Of a stretch of DNA of 30,486 bases, positions 22,767-30,486 are shown piece by piece. Source of the DNA: an uncultured Brevundimonas sp. (GTDB taxonomy: Bacteria; Pseudomonadota; Alphaproteobacteria; Caulobacterales; Caulobacteraceae); assembly GCA_946481425.1 (NCBI GenBank), contig CAMLNT010000005.1, positions 1 to 30,486 on the forward strand, read 5' to 3'. The notes under the pieces are model-generated. The model made no database searches. It saw only the letters and a list, made by a program, of their open reading frames with translations, and was not told where the DNA came from. Position 1 is the first letter of the stretch, and every line of letters begins with the position of its first letter. The position numbers and the translations under genes were made by a program.

Positions 22767-22934
22767 ATGGCGCGCAAGGGGAAATTGGACCGCCGCCTCG
22801 CGGTGTCGCCAGAAGAGCGTCTGGACGACAAGTTGAGAGCGATGTTCGAGACGATCGAGCGGCGCTCGGGAGCGAACGTGCTCCCGGACCTGGGATCGTT
22901 GCCCAAGGCCCGGCCGCTGGATCGTCCGAATTGA
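22767..22934 (+). CDS. Small hypothetical protein, 55 residues
   Basis: I do not recognise this protein. From ATG 22767 it reads MARKGKLDRRLAVSPEERL and ends with a proline-rich tail (SLPKARPLDRPN). It is basic at the N-terminus, hydrophilic and has no signal or membrane segment. The frame extends upstream only through a TTG, so ATG is preferred; the ribosome-binding site is a weak G-run. Codon use is similar to neighbours. It stands between the acyl-CoA dehydrogenase and the convergent KGG gene. Confidence 0.5.
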   Translation: MARKGKLDRRLAVSPEERLDDKLRAMFETIERRSGANVLPDLGSLPKARPLDRPN

Positions 22935-22947
22935 TCGGATCGGCGGA

Positions 22948-23172
22948 CTAGTCGCGACCGGCCGGTGTGGGCCGACGCCGCGAGCCGTGAGAGGATTCGC
23001 CGCCCTTGCGGCCCGCCGAAGCGGCCAGAGCCCGATCTTGAGAGAAGCTTCGTTTTTCACTCGGCACGCTGGCGCCGCCCTTGCGCGCAATCTCGCGCTG
23101 GCGCTGAGGGTCCATCGAGGCGAAGCCCCGCTTGGACACGCCTGAACGTGTCGGGGTCTGGCCGTCGGCCAT
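22948..23172 (-). CDS. KGG-motif stress-induced protein
   Basis: The 74-residue hydrophilic protein has two copies of the KGG stress motif: RGFASMDPQRQREIARKGG and RSFSQDRALAASAGRKGG. These are found in general-stress proteins such as Con-10 and B. subtilis GsiB relatives, and are thought to aid desiccation or stress tolerance; their molecular role is not settled. GGAGG lies at good spacing upstream of ATG 23172. A candidate EcfG-type promoter (GGAAC-N16-GGTT) precedes it, which fits stress induction in an alphaproteobacterium. It converges with the 55-residue ORF. Confidence 0.88.
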   Translation of the reverse strand: MADGQTPTRSGVSKRGFASMDPQRQREIARKGGASVPSEKRSFSQDRALAASAGRKGGESSHGSRRRPTPAGRD

Positions 23173-23210
23173 GTGCGACCTCCACGCGTCGTCGTTTCAG
23201 ATGGTGAAAC

Positions 23211-23235
23211 AACCCATCGGCGCGATTCGGGTTCC
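23211..23235 (-). promoter_or_regulatory. Candidate EcfG (general stress sigma factor) promoter for the KGG gene
   Basis: On the minus strand GGAAC (23235-23231) is followed after 16 bases by GGTT (23214-23211). The EcfG/SigT consensus is GGAAC-N16/17-CGTT, so the -35 is exact and the -10 matches three of four. A start near 23204 gives a leader of about 30 bases. An inverted repeat GTTTCA/TGAAAC (23194-23210) overlaps the start region. Confidence 0.5.
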
Positions 23236-23267
23236 GAACCGCGCCAAGCAGTGGCAGGGCGTGGGGA

Positions 23268-23633
23268 TCAGTCGGCCGTGGTCAGGCCCAGGCGCTCGAT
23301 GGCGTTGGCCAGATCGCCCTCGGTGTAGGGCTTGGGGACGACGGTTAGGCGGGTATCCCCATCGAAGCGGCTCGCCACTTCGTCGGCGTCGTAACCGCTG
23401 GCCATCAGGATCGCGAGGTCGGCGGCCTCGGCCCGCAGGGCTTTGGCCAGCTCGTCGCCCCGCATGTCCGGCAGGCCGATATCGATGACGGCGAGGTCGG
23501 GTTGATCGCGCTCGAAGGCCTCAAGCGCTTCCTTGCCGCTGGCGCAGACGTCCACGGCGAAGCCAAGTCCGAGGAGAGCCTCCTCCGCGATCAACGCCAC
23601 GAGGGCTTCATCTTCTACAAGCAAGGCGCGCAC
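23268..23633 (-). CDS. Single-domain response regulator (CheY-like receiver)
   Basis: The 121-residue protein is a receiver domain only. It opens RALLVEDEALVALIAEEAL, with acidic-pocket E7/D8, phospho-acceptor D51 in LAVIDIGLPDMRG, the switch segment ILMASGYDADE and the conserved lysine in VVPKPYTEGDL. No output domain is present, so it must act by protein contact or in a phosphorelay; its kinase is not adjacent. The start is GTG 23633. It is of a different subtype from the Rcp1-like regulator at the left edge. It lies 76 bases downstream of the glyoxalase-II-like gene and 95 upstream of the KGG gene, all on the minus strand. Confidence 0.9.
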   Translation of the reverse strand: MRALLVEDEALVALIAEEALLGLGFAVDVCASGKEALEAFERDQPDLAVIDIGLPDMRGDELAKALRAEAADLAILMASGYDADEVASRFDGDTRLTVVPKPYTEGDLANAIERLGLTTAD

Positions 23634-23709
23634 GCAAAGCCCCCGATCACTTTGACGTCTTCAGCCCCGTCGCGGGAATGTCCCATTTCCCGCCAGGCGG
23701 CAAGGGAAA

Positions 23710-24384
23710 TCACTGCGAGCGATTTGCGATAGCGGAATCCGACACGTAGGGGTTCGACCGACGTTCGTCGCCGAAGGTCGACATGGGACCGTGCCCGGGT
23801 ACGAAGCGCACGTGGTCGCCCAGCGGCCAGAGTTTTCCGGTGATCGCGCCGAGCAGGTCGTCGAGGTTTCCACGGGGAAAGTCGGTCCGTCCGATCGAGC
23901 CCTTGAACAGGACATCGCCGACCTGCGCGAAGCCCGCATCGCGATTGAAGAAGACGACATGGCCCGGCGTGTGACCCGGGCAGTGGATCACGTCCCATGT
24001 GGTCTCGCCGAGCGTCACCTTATCCCCGTCGAACAGCCAGCGGTCGGTGGTGAAGCCACGGGCTTCAGGCATGCCATAGGCCTTTCCCTGCTGCTCGATG
24101 CCGTCGATCCAGAACTGGTCGTCAGGATGCGGTCCCTCGATCGGGCAGCCGGTCTTGTCCTTGAGTTCAGCCGTCGCGCCCGCATGATCCAGGTGGCCGT
24201 GAGTGACCCAGATCTTCTCCAGCGTCAGTCCTCGCCGCGCGATTTCGGCCAGGATCAGATCGATCGACCCGCCAGGGTCGATGATCGCGGCCTTGTTCGT
24301 CTTTGTGCACCAGACGGTCGTGCAGTTCTGCTGCAGCGGGGTGACCGGCGCGATGAAGACGCCGATGGGGGAGGGATCGCTCAT
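23710..24384 (-). CDS. Metallo-beta-lactamase-fold hydrolase, glyoxalase II-like (YcbL type)
   Basis: The 224-residue protein has the complete metal-binding set: THGHLDHAG (H62, H64, D66, H67), the histidine in IHCPGHTPGHV, the aspartate in VGDVLFKGSIGRTDFPRG and the last histidine in FVPGHGPMSTFG. Members hydrolyse thioesters such as S-lactoylglutathione; the short length without a C-terminal helical glutathione domain points to the YcbL subgroup, whose substrate is less sure. ATG 24384 is chosen, with GGAGGG close before it; a TTG at 24393 is an alternative. It is separated from the upstream permease by that gene's terminator. Confidence 0.88.
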   Translation of the reverse strand: MSDPSPIGVFIAPVTPLQQNCTTVWCTKTNKAAIIDPGGSIDLILAEIARRGLTLEKIWVTHGHLDHAGATAELKDKTGCPIEGPHPDDQFWIDGIEQQGKAYGMPEARGFTTDRWLFDGDKVTLGETTWDVIHCPGHTPGHVVFFNRDAGFAQVGDVLFKGSIGRTDFPRGNLDDLLGAITGKLWPLGDHVRFVPGHGPMSTFGDERRSNPYVSDSAIANRSQ

Positions 24385-24407
24385 GCCCTCCAAATAGGCT
24401 GACCGGC

Positions 24408-24442
24408 CAAAAGAAAGAAGCCCGGGGCGAACCCCGGGCTTC
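24408..24442 (-). terminator. Intrinsic terminator of the permease gene, UUCG-capped
   Basis: Read on the minus strand, GAAGCCCGGGG (24442-24432) pairs perfectly with CCCCGGGCTTC (24427-24417) around the stable tetraloop TTCG, followed by TTTCTTTTGG. It lies 25 bases after the permease stop and just upstream of the hydrolase start. Confidence 0.88.
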
Positions 24443-24466
24443 CATCCGTCCAGCCGGTTGACTGGA

Positions 24467-26131
24467 TCAGTCTTCCTTGACGTTGTCTACGCCGGTGCCG
24501 AGGGCCTCGGCCGGCGTGGCCAGAGCATGGTCCTCGGTGATGTCGATGCCCCGGGCGAGCTTCGAGTGCCAGAAGCCGTAGATGGCGTAGATCACCGCAC
24601 CGAGAGCCGCGTAGCCGCCCAGCAGCATCAGCGGCAGCGGGTTGTCCTCCGCCGCATGCTGGAACATCGGGATCAGGTTCTGGCTGGCCAGGAACAGGCA
24701 GGCCAGGATACCCAGAACAGCGGTGAAGATGCCGCCGGGCACTTTGAACGGGCGGTGCATTTCAGGGTGCTTGATCCGCAGCATGATCACGCTGAAGCAG
24801 ACGATGGCGAAGGCCGTCGCGGTGCCGAGCGACACCAGGTCTCCAAGGATCGAGATCGGCAGGAAGGCGGCCAGGACCGCGATCACTACGCCGAGCAGGA
24901 TGGTGCCGATCCAGGGGGTGCGGAACTTCGGATGGACACGGGCGAAGGCGGCGGGCAGCAGCCCGTCGCGCGCCATCGTATAGAAGACGCGGGTCTGGCC
25001 GTAGCAGAGCACCAGCATCACCGACGACAGCCCGGTGATCGCGCCGATCTTGATCAGGAAGCTGATCAGGTTCATCGGCGAACCATCGGCCAGGGTAATC
25101 GGCAGGTCAGCCCATTCGAGGCCCATGCGGTCGATGGCGACGGCGATGGGGGCCGGCGAAGCCAGCTCCAGGTAGGGGACGACGCCGGTCATGACGGCCG
25201 CCACGGCCATGTAGATCAGGGTGCAGATGAACAGGGCGCCGAGGATGCCGATGGGGACGTCCTTGGACGGGTTCTTCGCCTCGGCCGCGGCGGTCGAAAC
25301 CGCTTCGAAGCCGACGTAGGCGAAGAAGATGATCGCCGCCCCACGGAAGATGCCGCCGACGCCGAACTGACCCGCCGTGCCGGTCGGTTCAGGGATGAAG
25401 GGCTGCCAGTTGGCCGGGTTGATGTACTGGACCCCCACCGCGATGAAGGTGAGCAGCACGATCACCTTGATGACCACGATGATGTTGTTGATGTTGGCGC
25501 TTTCCGACACGCCAAGCACGAGCAAGCCACACACCGCGGCGATGCCGATGGCCGCCACCAGGTTGAAGGTGCCCGTCATCGGGAAGGTCGTGACGCCCGA
25601 CTCCTGCACGAACTGGACGAGAGGGGTGGCCCATTGAGGTCCTTCGCCGCCGGCGTACTGGATGGTCGGGAAGATCTGCTGACTTATTCCGAAGTCCGTC
25701 AGGATGGAGACGACATAGCCGGACCAGCCGACCGCCACGGTCGAGGCCGCGACGCCATATTCCAGCACGAGCAGCCAGCCCATGATCCAGGCGAAGATCT
25801 CGCCGAGCGAACCGTAGGCGTAGGTGTAGGCCGAGCCGGAAACCGGCATGGTCGAGGCCAGTTCGGCGTAGCAGAGGCCGGCGAGGGCGCAGGCAATGCC
25901 CGCGACCACGAATGACAGCATGATGGCCGGGCCGGCGTTGGCCGAAGCCACCTGACCGGTGAGGACGAAAATCCCGGCGCCGATGATGGCCCCGATGCCC
26001 AGGCTCATCAGGTTGATTGGGCCGAGCGAGCGCTTCAGTTCGCTCTTGGCCGCCTCGTTCTGGATCTGGGCGATGGACTTCTTGATAAATAGACGCGGGC
26101 CTGGCGGCCGGCCGCTAGCAGTTCCGGACAT
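24467..26131 (-). CDS. APC-superfamily amino-acid permease
   Basis: The 554-residue protein has about 12 or more membrane helices. The opening KRSLGPINLMSLGIGAIIGAGIFVLTG is the substrate-binding glycine-rich helix 1 of the cationic-amino-acid-transporter (CAT/YfnA-like) branch of the APC family. The IIFFAYVGFEAVSTAAAEAKNPSKDVPIGI helix 6 motif is also complete, as is YGQTRVFYTMARDGLLPA. It probably imports amino acids with protons or by exchange across the inner membrane; the substrate is unknown. GGAGGGGG at good spacing supports ATG 26131. It is single-gene, with a strong terminator, and diverges from hrpB across 150 bases. Confidence 0.93.
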   Translation of the reverse strand: MSGTASGRPPGPRLFIKKSIAQIQNEAAKSELKRSLGPINLMSLGIGAIIGAGIFVLTGQVASANAGPAIMLSFVVAGIACALAGLCYAELASTMPVSGSAYTYAYGSLGEIFAWIMGWLLVLEYGVAASTVAVGWSGYVVSILTDFGISQQIFPTIQYAGGEGPQWATPLVQFVQESGVTTFPMTGTFNLVAAIGIAAVCGLLVLGVSESANINNIIVVIKVIVLLTFIAVGVQYINPANWQPFIPEPTGTAGQFGVGGIFRGAAIIFFAYVGFEAVSTAAAEAKNPSKDVPIGILGALFICTLIYMAVAAVMTGVVPYLELASPAPIAVAIDRMGLEWADLPITLADGSPMNLISFLIKIGAITGLSSVMLVLCYGQTRVFYTMARDGLLPAAFARVHPKFRTPWIGTILLGVVIAVLAAFLPISILGDLVSLGTATAFAIVCFSVIMLRIKHPEMHRPFKVPGGIFTAVLGILACLFLASQNLIPMFQHAAEDNPLPLMLLGGYAALGAVIYAIYGFWHSKLARGIDITEDHALATPAEALGTGVDNVKED

Positions 26132-26234
26132 AAAGTCCCCCTCCGTGGGCTACTCCCCCGAGCAGCCGTTTACGATGGCGCGGACGTTAGAGAGCCCATG
26201 CCTGTCAGGCAAACGCTTTCCGCAATGATGATTT

Positions 26235-26257
26235 CCCGCCGACCGCTTCGCGGCGGG
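26235..26257 (+). other. Stem-loop upstream of hrpB
   Basis: CCCGCCG (26235-26241) pairs with CGGCGGG (26251-26257) around nine bases. It sits 24 bases before the hrpB start and has no T-run. It may lie in the leader; no function is claimed. Confidence 0.3.
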
Positions 26258-26281
26258 CGTGGGGTCGTCTAGAGGGGCGAT

Positions 26282-28720
26282 ATGATCTCCGGCCTGCCCA
26301 TCGACGAGGTGATCCCGGCGCTTAAAGCAGCGCTGACGGACGGCCCGAAAGCCGTGCTGGTCGCACCGCCCGGCGCAGGCAAGACCACCGTCGTTCCCTT
26401 GGCGCTCAAGGATGAAGCCTGGTTGAACGCGCGTCGGATCATCGTGCTTGAGCCCCGTCGCCTGGCGGCCCGCGCCGCCGCACGGCGCATGGCGCAGCTG
26501 CTGGGCGAGCAGCCCGGAGAGACGGTCGGCTATCGCGTTCGCATGGAAAGCCGGGTCAGCGCGAAGACGCGGATCGAGGTCGTCACGGAGGGCGTCTTTA
26601 CGCGGATGATCCTGGACGATCCGGGCCTGGAGGGAATCGGCGCGGTTCTGTTCGACGAGTTCCATGAGCGGAGCCTCGATGCCGACCTGGGGCTGGCGCT
26701 GGCGGTCGACGCGCAAGGGCTGCTGCGGGAAGACCTGCGGATCGTGGTTATGTCGGCGACGCTGGACGGCGCGGCGATCGCGGGGCGGCTGGCGGCGCCC
26801 GTAATCGAGAGCCAGGGGCGGACGTTCCCGGTCGAGACGCGCTACCTCGGCCGGCCGGACCGGATCGATGACGGAGCCGCGCAGGCCGTGCGCAAGGCGC
26901 TGGCCGAGGAGACGGGCTCGGTCCTGGTCTTCCTGCCGGGGCAGGGCGAAATCCGGAGAACCGAGGAGCGGCTGCTCGAGCGGGGGGTGCCGGCGAACGT
27001 GACGGTCGCGCCGCTGTATGGGGCGATGGACTTCGCGGGGCAGGATCGGGCGGTGAGCCCGGCGCCGCCTGGGACGCGCAAGGTCGTGCTGGCTTCGGCC
27101 ATCGCCCAGACCAGCCTGACGATCGAGGGCGTGAGGGTAGTGATCGACGCCGGTCAGTCGCGGGTCGCGCGGTTCGATCCGGGCTCGGGGCTGAGCCGGC
27201 TGGAAACGGTCAGGGTGTCGCGTGCTTCGGCGGATCAGCGGCGAGGCCGGGCCGGGCGGACGGAGCCAGGGGTTTGCTACCGTCTGTGGGACGAGGCGGA
27301 GACGCGGGGGCTGGTTCCGTTCGATCGGCCGGAAATCCTCGAAGCCGACCTGACGGGCCTGGTGCTGGACCTGGCCCGGTGGGGGGCGCGGTCTGCGGAG
27401 GGGCTGCTGTTCCTCGATCCGCCGCCACGGGGAGCGTGGGATCAGGCGGTGGCCGAGCTCAAGCGGATCGGGGCTCTGGACGAGGCAGGCGGGCTGACAG
27501 AGCGGGGCCGGCGGGTGGCGGACCTGCCGATGCCGGCGCCGCTCGCGAACATGCTGGTCAGAGCGGCCGAGCGGGGAGAAGCGACGACGGCGGCGCGCAT
27601 CGCGGTCCTGCTGACCGAGCGGGGGCTTGGCGGGAACGACGCCGATCTGGGGCACAGGCTGGAGCGGCTGGACCGGGACGGGGCGGCGCGGGCGAAGGAT
27701 GCGCGAGCCCTGGCTGGACGTTGGGCGAATTTGGTGGGCGGCGAGGGAGCGGGCGACGCGGGTATTTTGCTGGCCGAGGCGTTTCCGGACCGGGTGGCGA
27801 AGGCCCGTGGCAAGCCGGGCGAGTTCCTCCTGGCGTCCGGACGGGGATGCTGGATCGAGGCGACGGACCGGCTGGCGCGGGAGCCGTGGCTGGCCGTCGG
27901 TGAGCTGGGCGGCGGAGCGTCAAGGGACCGGATCCTGCTGGCCGCGCCGATCGCAGAGGCGGCGTTGCGGGATGTGTTCGCGGACCGGCTGGAGGTCGAG
28001 GACCGGCTCGATCTGGATGCGCCGGGCGGAGCCACGGCGACGAGGCGCCTGAAGCTGGGTGCGCTGGTGCTGGAAGAGCGGCGCATCGACCGGCCCGAGC
28101 CTGCCGTGATCGCCGGCGCCCTGATGGGCGAGGTGCGGCGTAAGGGCCTGGGCGCGCTCAAGTTCGGTGAAGCGGTCGAGGGCTTGCGGGCACGGGTTGG
28201 TTTCCTGAGGCGGACGGACGAGAGCTGGCCGGATCTGTCGGATGAGGGGTTGCTGGCGACGCTGGACGATTGGCTGGAGCCGTTACTGGCGGGCCGGCGA
28301 AGGCTGTCGGATTTGAGTGACGGCGAACTGGCTGCTGCGATGCGGGCAATGATCCCGTGGGAAATGGCGCGGCGGCTCGACGCCGAAGCGCCGGAGCGGT
28401 TCGAGGCGCCGACGGGTTCGCGGCTCCGGATCGACTATGGTGCGGAGGCGGGTCCTACGGTCTCGGTCAGGGTGCAGGAGCTTTACGGCGTGGCCGAGCA
28501 TCCGGTCGTGGGCTCGGCGCGGATCCCGCTTCTGTTCGAGCTGCTGAGCCCGGCGCATCGTCCGATCCAGCTGACCCGGGATTTGCCGGGGTTCTGGAAA
28601 GGGTCGTGGGCGGCGGTGCGCAGCGACATGCGAGGGCGTTATCCCAAGCATCTGTGGCCGGATGACCCGGCGAGCGCCGCGCCGACGACCCGGGCCAAGC
28701 CGCGCGGCGCCGCGCGATGA
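26282..28720 (+). CDS. hrpB: ATP-dependent helicase HrpB (DEAH-type)
   Basis: The 812-residue protein has the motor of DEAH-box RNA helicases: Walker A APPGAGKTT (K34), motif Ia LEPRRLAARAAARRMA, motif II DEFH (125-128), SAT in VMSATLDG, then ASAIAQTSLTIEGV and the QRRGRAGR motif VI. The C-terminal HrpB domain ends with the family's usual QLTRDLPGFWKGSW and YPKHLWPDDP. Length fits the family. HrpB's cellular role is poorly defined; it is thought to act on RNA. The stop overlaps the photolyase ATG as ATGA (28717-28720), so the two are translationally coupled. Confidence 0.95.
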   Translation: MISGLPIDEVIPALKAALTDGPKAVLVAPPGAGKTTVVPLALKDEAWLNARRIIVLEPRRLAARAAARRMAQLLGEQPGETVGYRVRMESRVSAKTRIEVVTEGVFTRMILDDPGLEGIGAVLFDEFHERSLDADLGLALAVDAQGLLREDLRIVVMSATLDGAAIAGRLAAPVIESQGRTFPVETRYLGRPDRIDDGAAQAVRKALAEETGSVLVFLPGQGEIRRTEERLLERGVPANVTVAPLYGAMDFAGQDRAVSPAPPGTRKVVLASAIAQTSLTIEGVRVVIDAGQSRVARFDPGSGLSRLETVRVSRASADQRRGRAGRTEPGVCYRLWDEAETRGLVPFDRPEILEADLTGLVLDLARWGARSAEGLLFLDPPPRGAWDQAVAELKRIGALDEAGGLTERGRRVADLPMPAPLANMLVRAAERGEATTAARIAVLLTERGLGGNDADLGHRLERLDRDGAARAKDARALAGRWANLVGGEGAGDAGILLAEAFPDRVAKARGKPGEFLLASGRGCWIEATDRLAREPWLAVGELGGGASRDRILLAAPIAEAALRDVFADRLEVEDRLDLDAPGGATATRRLKLGALVLEERRIDRPEPAVIAGALMGEVRRKGLGALKFGEAVEGLRARVGFLRRTDESWPDLSDEGLLATLDDWLEPLLAGRRRLSDLSDGELAAAMRAMIPWEMARRLDAEAPERFEAPTGSRLRIDYGAEAGPTVSVRVQELYGVAEHPVVGSARIPLLFELLSPAHRPIQLTRDLPGFWKGSWAAVRSDMRGRYPKHLWPDDPASAAPTTRAKPRGAAR

Positions 28721-30261
28721 AGACCTTGAGGCTGATCCTGGGCGACCAGTTGAGCGACAGCGTGTCGGCGCTGGCCGATCTGGACGTCGCTGGCGATGTC
28801 GTCCTGCTGGCCGAGGTCTGGGACGAGGCGACCTATGTGAAGCATCACAAGCAGAAGATCGCTCTGGTCTTCGCGGCGATGCGACAGTTCGGGATCCGGC
28901 TGGCGGCGCGGGGGGCGACGGTCCGTTACGTTCGCATCGACGATCCGGCCAACGCCGGGTCCATCGCCGGGGAGCTGGACCGTGCGATCCGGGCCCTCAA
29001 ACCCGACCGGATCGTGATGACCGAGTGCGGCGAATGGCGGCTCGCCGAGGCGTTGGCGGCCTGGGCCGAAGAATCCCCGATCCCGGTCGAGAGGCGCGAC
29101 GACGACCGCTTCATCTGTTCGCACCGGCGCTTCCAGCGCTGGGCCGAGGACAAGCGGCAGCTTCGCATGGAGTTCTTCTACCGCGAGATGCGGCGCGAGA
29201 CCGGGTTGTTGATGGACGGCGACCAGCCCGAGGGCGGCCGTTGGAACTTCGATACGGAAAACCGGAAGCGGTTGCCGAAAGGACTGGCGACGCCCGCGCG
29301 CCAGCGGTTCGCGCCCGGCGAGGTGACGCGCGAAGCGATGGCCGATGTCGCGCGGCTGTTCCCGGATCATTTCGGCGATCTTGACGGCTTCGACTGGCCT
29401 ACGACGGCGGAGGAGGCGGAGCAGGCCCTGGCGCATTTCCTGACGGATGTCCTGCCCGGCTTCGGCGACTGGCAGGACTCGATGGCCGAGGGCGAGGCCT
29501 GGATGTGGCATTCCCTGACCTCGACCTCGATCAACCTGGGTCTGCTCGATCCGCTCGAGGTCTGCCGGAGGGCCGAGGCGGAGTTTCACGCGGGCAGGGC
29601 GCCTCTGAATGCTGTCGAGGGGTTCATCCGGCAGATCGTGGGATGGCGCGAGTTCGTGCGCGGGATCTACTGGCTGAAGTCGCCGGAGTACGGGCGGCGG
29701 AACTTCCTGGACGCGGATCGTCGGCTGCCCTGGTTCTACTGGTCGGGCGAGACGGACATGGCCTGCGTGGCGGATGTGGTCAGGCAGGCCCAACATCACG
29801 CCTACGCCCATCATATCCAGCGGCTGATGGTGACCGGCAATCTGGCGATGCTGCTGGGCGTCCATCCGGACGCGGTGGACGACTGGTACATGGTGGTGTT
29901 CGCCGACGCCTATGAATGGGTCGAGATGCCCAATACGCGCGGCATGGCGACCTTTGCAGACGGCGGGATCGTGGGCTCAAAGCCCTATGCGGCGTCGGGC
30001 GCCTACATCGACCGGATGAGCGACTACTGCGGCGGCTGCCGCTTCGACGTGAAGGCGAAGTCGGGGCCGGGCGCCTGCCCATTCAACCGGCTTTACTGGG
30101 GGTTCCTGGAGCGAAACCGGGCGCGGCTGAGGGACAATGTCCGGCTGGCGATGCCGTACAGGACGCTGGATAGCTGGTCGGAGGAGCGCCGCCGGGCCGT
30201 CCTGTCGGAAGCGGAGGCTTGCCGGAACGAACTCGGCGCCCTGCCACGGTCCGACGGTTAG
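28717..30261 (+). CDS. FeS-BCP (PhrB-like) photolyase/cryptochrome-related protein
   Basis: The 514-residue protein starts KTLRLILGDQLSDS, typical of the bacterial iron-sulfur photolyases and cryptochromes (PhrB/CryB). The four cluster cysteines are present at C350 (DMACVADVV), C438 and C441 (DYCGGCRF) and C454 (GACPFNRLYW), the same numbering I recall for Agrobacterium PhrB. These proteins bind FAD and repair (6-4) photoproducts or act as light sensors; which applies is not decided by sequence. The FAD-binding region includes SLTSTSINLGLLDPLEV and FIRQIVGWREFVRG. It is coupled to hrpB and ends six bases before a convergent gene. Confidence 0.94.
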   Translation: MKTLRLILGDQLSDSVSALADLDVAGDVVLLAEVWDEATYVKHHKQKIALVFAAMRQFGIRLAARGATVRYVRIDDPANAGSIAGELDRAIRALKPDRIVMTECGEWRLAEALAAWAEESPIPVERRDDDRFICSHRRFQRWAEDKRQLRMEFFYREMRRETGLLMDGDQPEGGRWNFDTENRKRLPKGLATPARQRFAPGEVTREAMADVARLFPDHFGDLDGFDWPTTAEEAEQALAHFLTDVLPGFGDWQDSMAEGEAWMWHSLTSTSINLGLLDPLEVCRRAEAEFHAGRAPLNAVEGFIRQIVGWREFVRGIYWLKSPEYGRRNFLDADRRLPWFYWSGETDMACVADVVRQAQHHAYAHHIQRLMVTGNLAMLLGVHPDAVDDWYMVVFADAYEWVEMPNTRGMATFADGGIVGSKPYAASGAYIDRMSDYCGGCRFDVKAKSGPGACPFNRLYWGFLERNRARLRDNVRLAMPYRTLDSWSEERRRAVLSEAEACRNELGALPRSDG

Positions 30262-30267
30262 GCGGCG

Positions 30268-30486
30268 CTAGCCCTCCGCCCCCGAAAGGCCCGGGACGCT
30301 GACGCAGCGCTGTTGTGTGCCGCCGCCGGGGGCGGCTTCGGTGCGGGGCTCCATGGAGGTGGCTTCGCCGTCGGCGCCGTAGGTGGCCATCCACTGGCAG
30401 CCGGTCTGGAGGTCGGTGAGGACGAAGATGCCCGGCTCGGCGGTTTCGGTTTTCGAGAAGGTGGCGCCCAGGGCGACCTCGCGCAG
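30268..30486 (-). CDS. Hypothetical protein, C-terminal fragment (5' end outside window)
   Basis: A minus-strand frame enters from the right edge and stops at TAG (30270-30268), giving 72 visible residues. It includes ATFSKTETAEPGIFVLTDLQ, then TGCQWMATYGADGEATSM and a glycine-rich end before RCVSVPGL. Codon use has the strong G/C third-position bias of its neighbours, which supports a real gene. I do not recognise the family; the DxxTGCQW turn looks like small bacterial proteins of unknown function. It converges on the photolyase with a six-base gap and no terminator. Confidence 0.6.
   Translation of the reverse strand: MREVALGATFSKTETAEPGIFVLTDLQTGCQWMATYGADGEATSMEPRTEAAPGGGTQQRCVSVPGLSGAEG

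Noticed and set aside
24458..25915. 485-codon plus-strand open frame opposite the permease gene
   Set aside because: The translation is rich in Asp/Gly/Arg/His with no motif, whereas the minus strand encodes a complete APC permease.

Overview
The window reads as a stretch of chromosome from a stalked/prosthecate alphaproteobacterium of the Caulobacterales, most likely Brevundimonas or a close relative. The grounds are very high GC with strong G/C third-position bias, dense gene packing with many four-base ATGA/GTGA overlaps, a complete holdfast polysaccharide (hfs) locus, and CtrA-like TTAA-N7-TTAA sequence in the hfs divergent promoter. No insertion sequence, phage, CRISPR array, integron or other mobile element is visible. 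Genus assignment is inference from gene content only.

Layout. (1) 1-1560: the tail of a sensor histidine kinase, a stand-alone Rcp1-type response regulator and a REC-HisKA_2/HWE kinase form an overlapping signalling cassette. It is followed by a TrmJ-type tRNA methyltransferase and by rpsD with a possible structured leader and a strong bidirectional terminator. (2) 3162-6320, minus strand: a compact run bolA/ibaG-like - degenerate aldo/keto reductase - monothiol glutaredoxin grxD - thioesterase - Old Yellow Enzyme, ending at the terminator shared with rpsD. BolA plus CGFS glutaredoxin points to Fe-S cluster handling. Upstream on the same strand lies dnaB. (3) 8024-18077: the holdfast locus. 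hfsD (outer-membrane export) diverges from hfsA-hfsB-hfsC (co-polymerase, partner ATPase-fold protein, polymerase). hfsE (initiating sugar-phosphate transferase), hfsF (flippase), a second family-2 glycosyltransferase, hfsH (deacetylase) and hfsG (glycosyltransferase) run the opposite way and meet hfsC tail to tail with a 43-base overlap. Together they describe a Wzx/Wzy-type pathway: priming on undecaprenyl phosphate, chain extension, deacetylation, flipping, polymerisation and export. (4) 18139-18230: tRNA-Ser(GCU). (5) 18373-20989: a TonB-dependent receptor convergent with a small secreted coiled-coil protein. (6) 21153-22934: SCP2 sterol-carrier protein plus acyl-CoA dehydrogenase, and a 55-residue small ORF. 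(7) 22948-24384, minus strand: a KGG stress protein with a candidate EcfG-type promoter, a single-domain response regulator and a glyoxalase-II-like hydrolase. (8) 24467-26131: APC-family amino-acid permease with a UUCG-capped terminator. (9) 26282-30261: hrpB helicase translationally coupled to an FeS-BCP photolyase. (10) a gene fragment running off the right edge on the minus strand.

Nothing here is a clearly undescribed multi-gene system; the window is mostly core genome. The observations most worth a second look are the aldo/keto reductase homologue that has lost its whole catalytic tetrad inside a BolA-glutaredoxin operon, the HfsB protein whose Walker A lysine is replaced by threonine, the CtrA-like sites centred between hfsD and hfsA, the tail-to-tail overlap of the two hfs operons, and the hairpins in the rpsD leader. 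No stretch of more than 300 bases lacks a gene.
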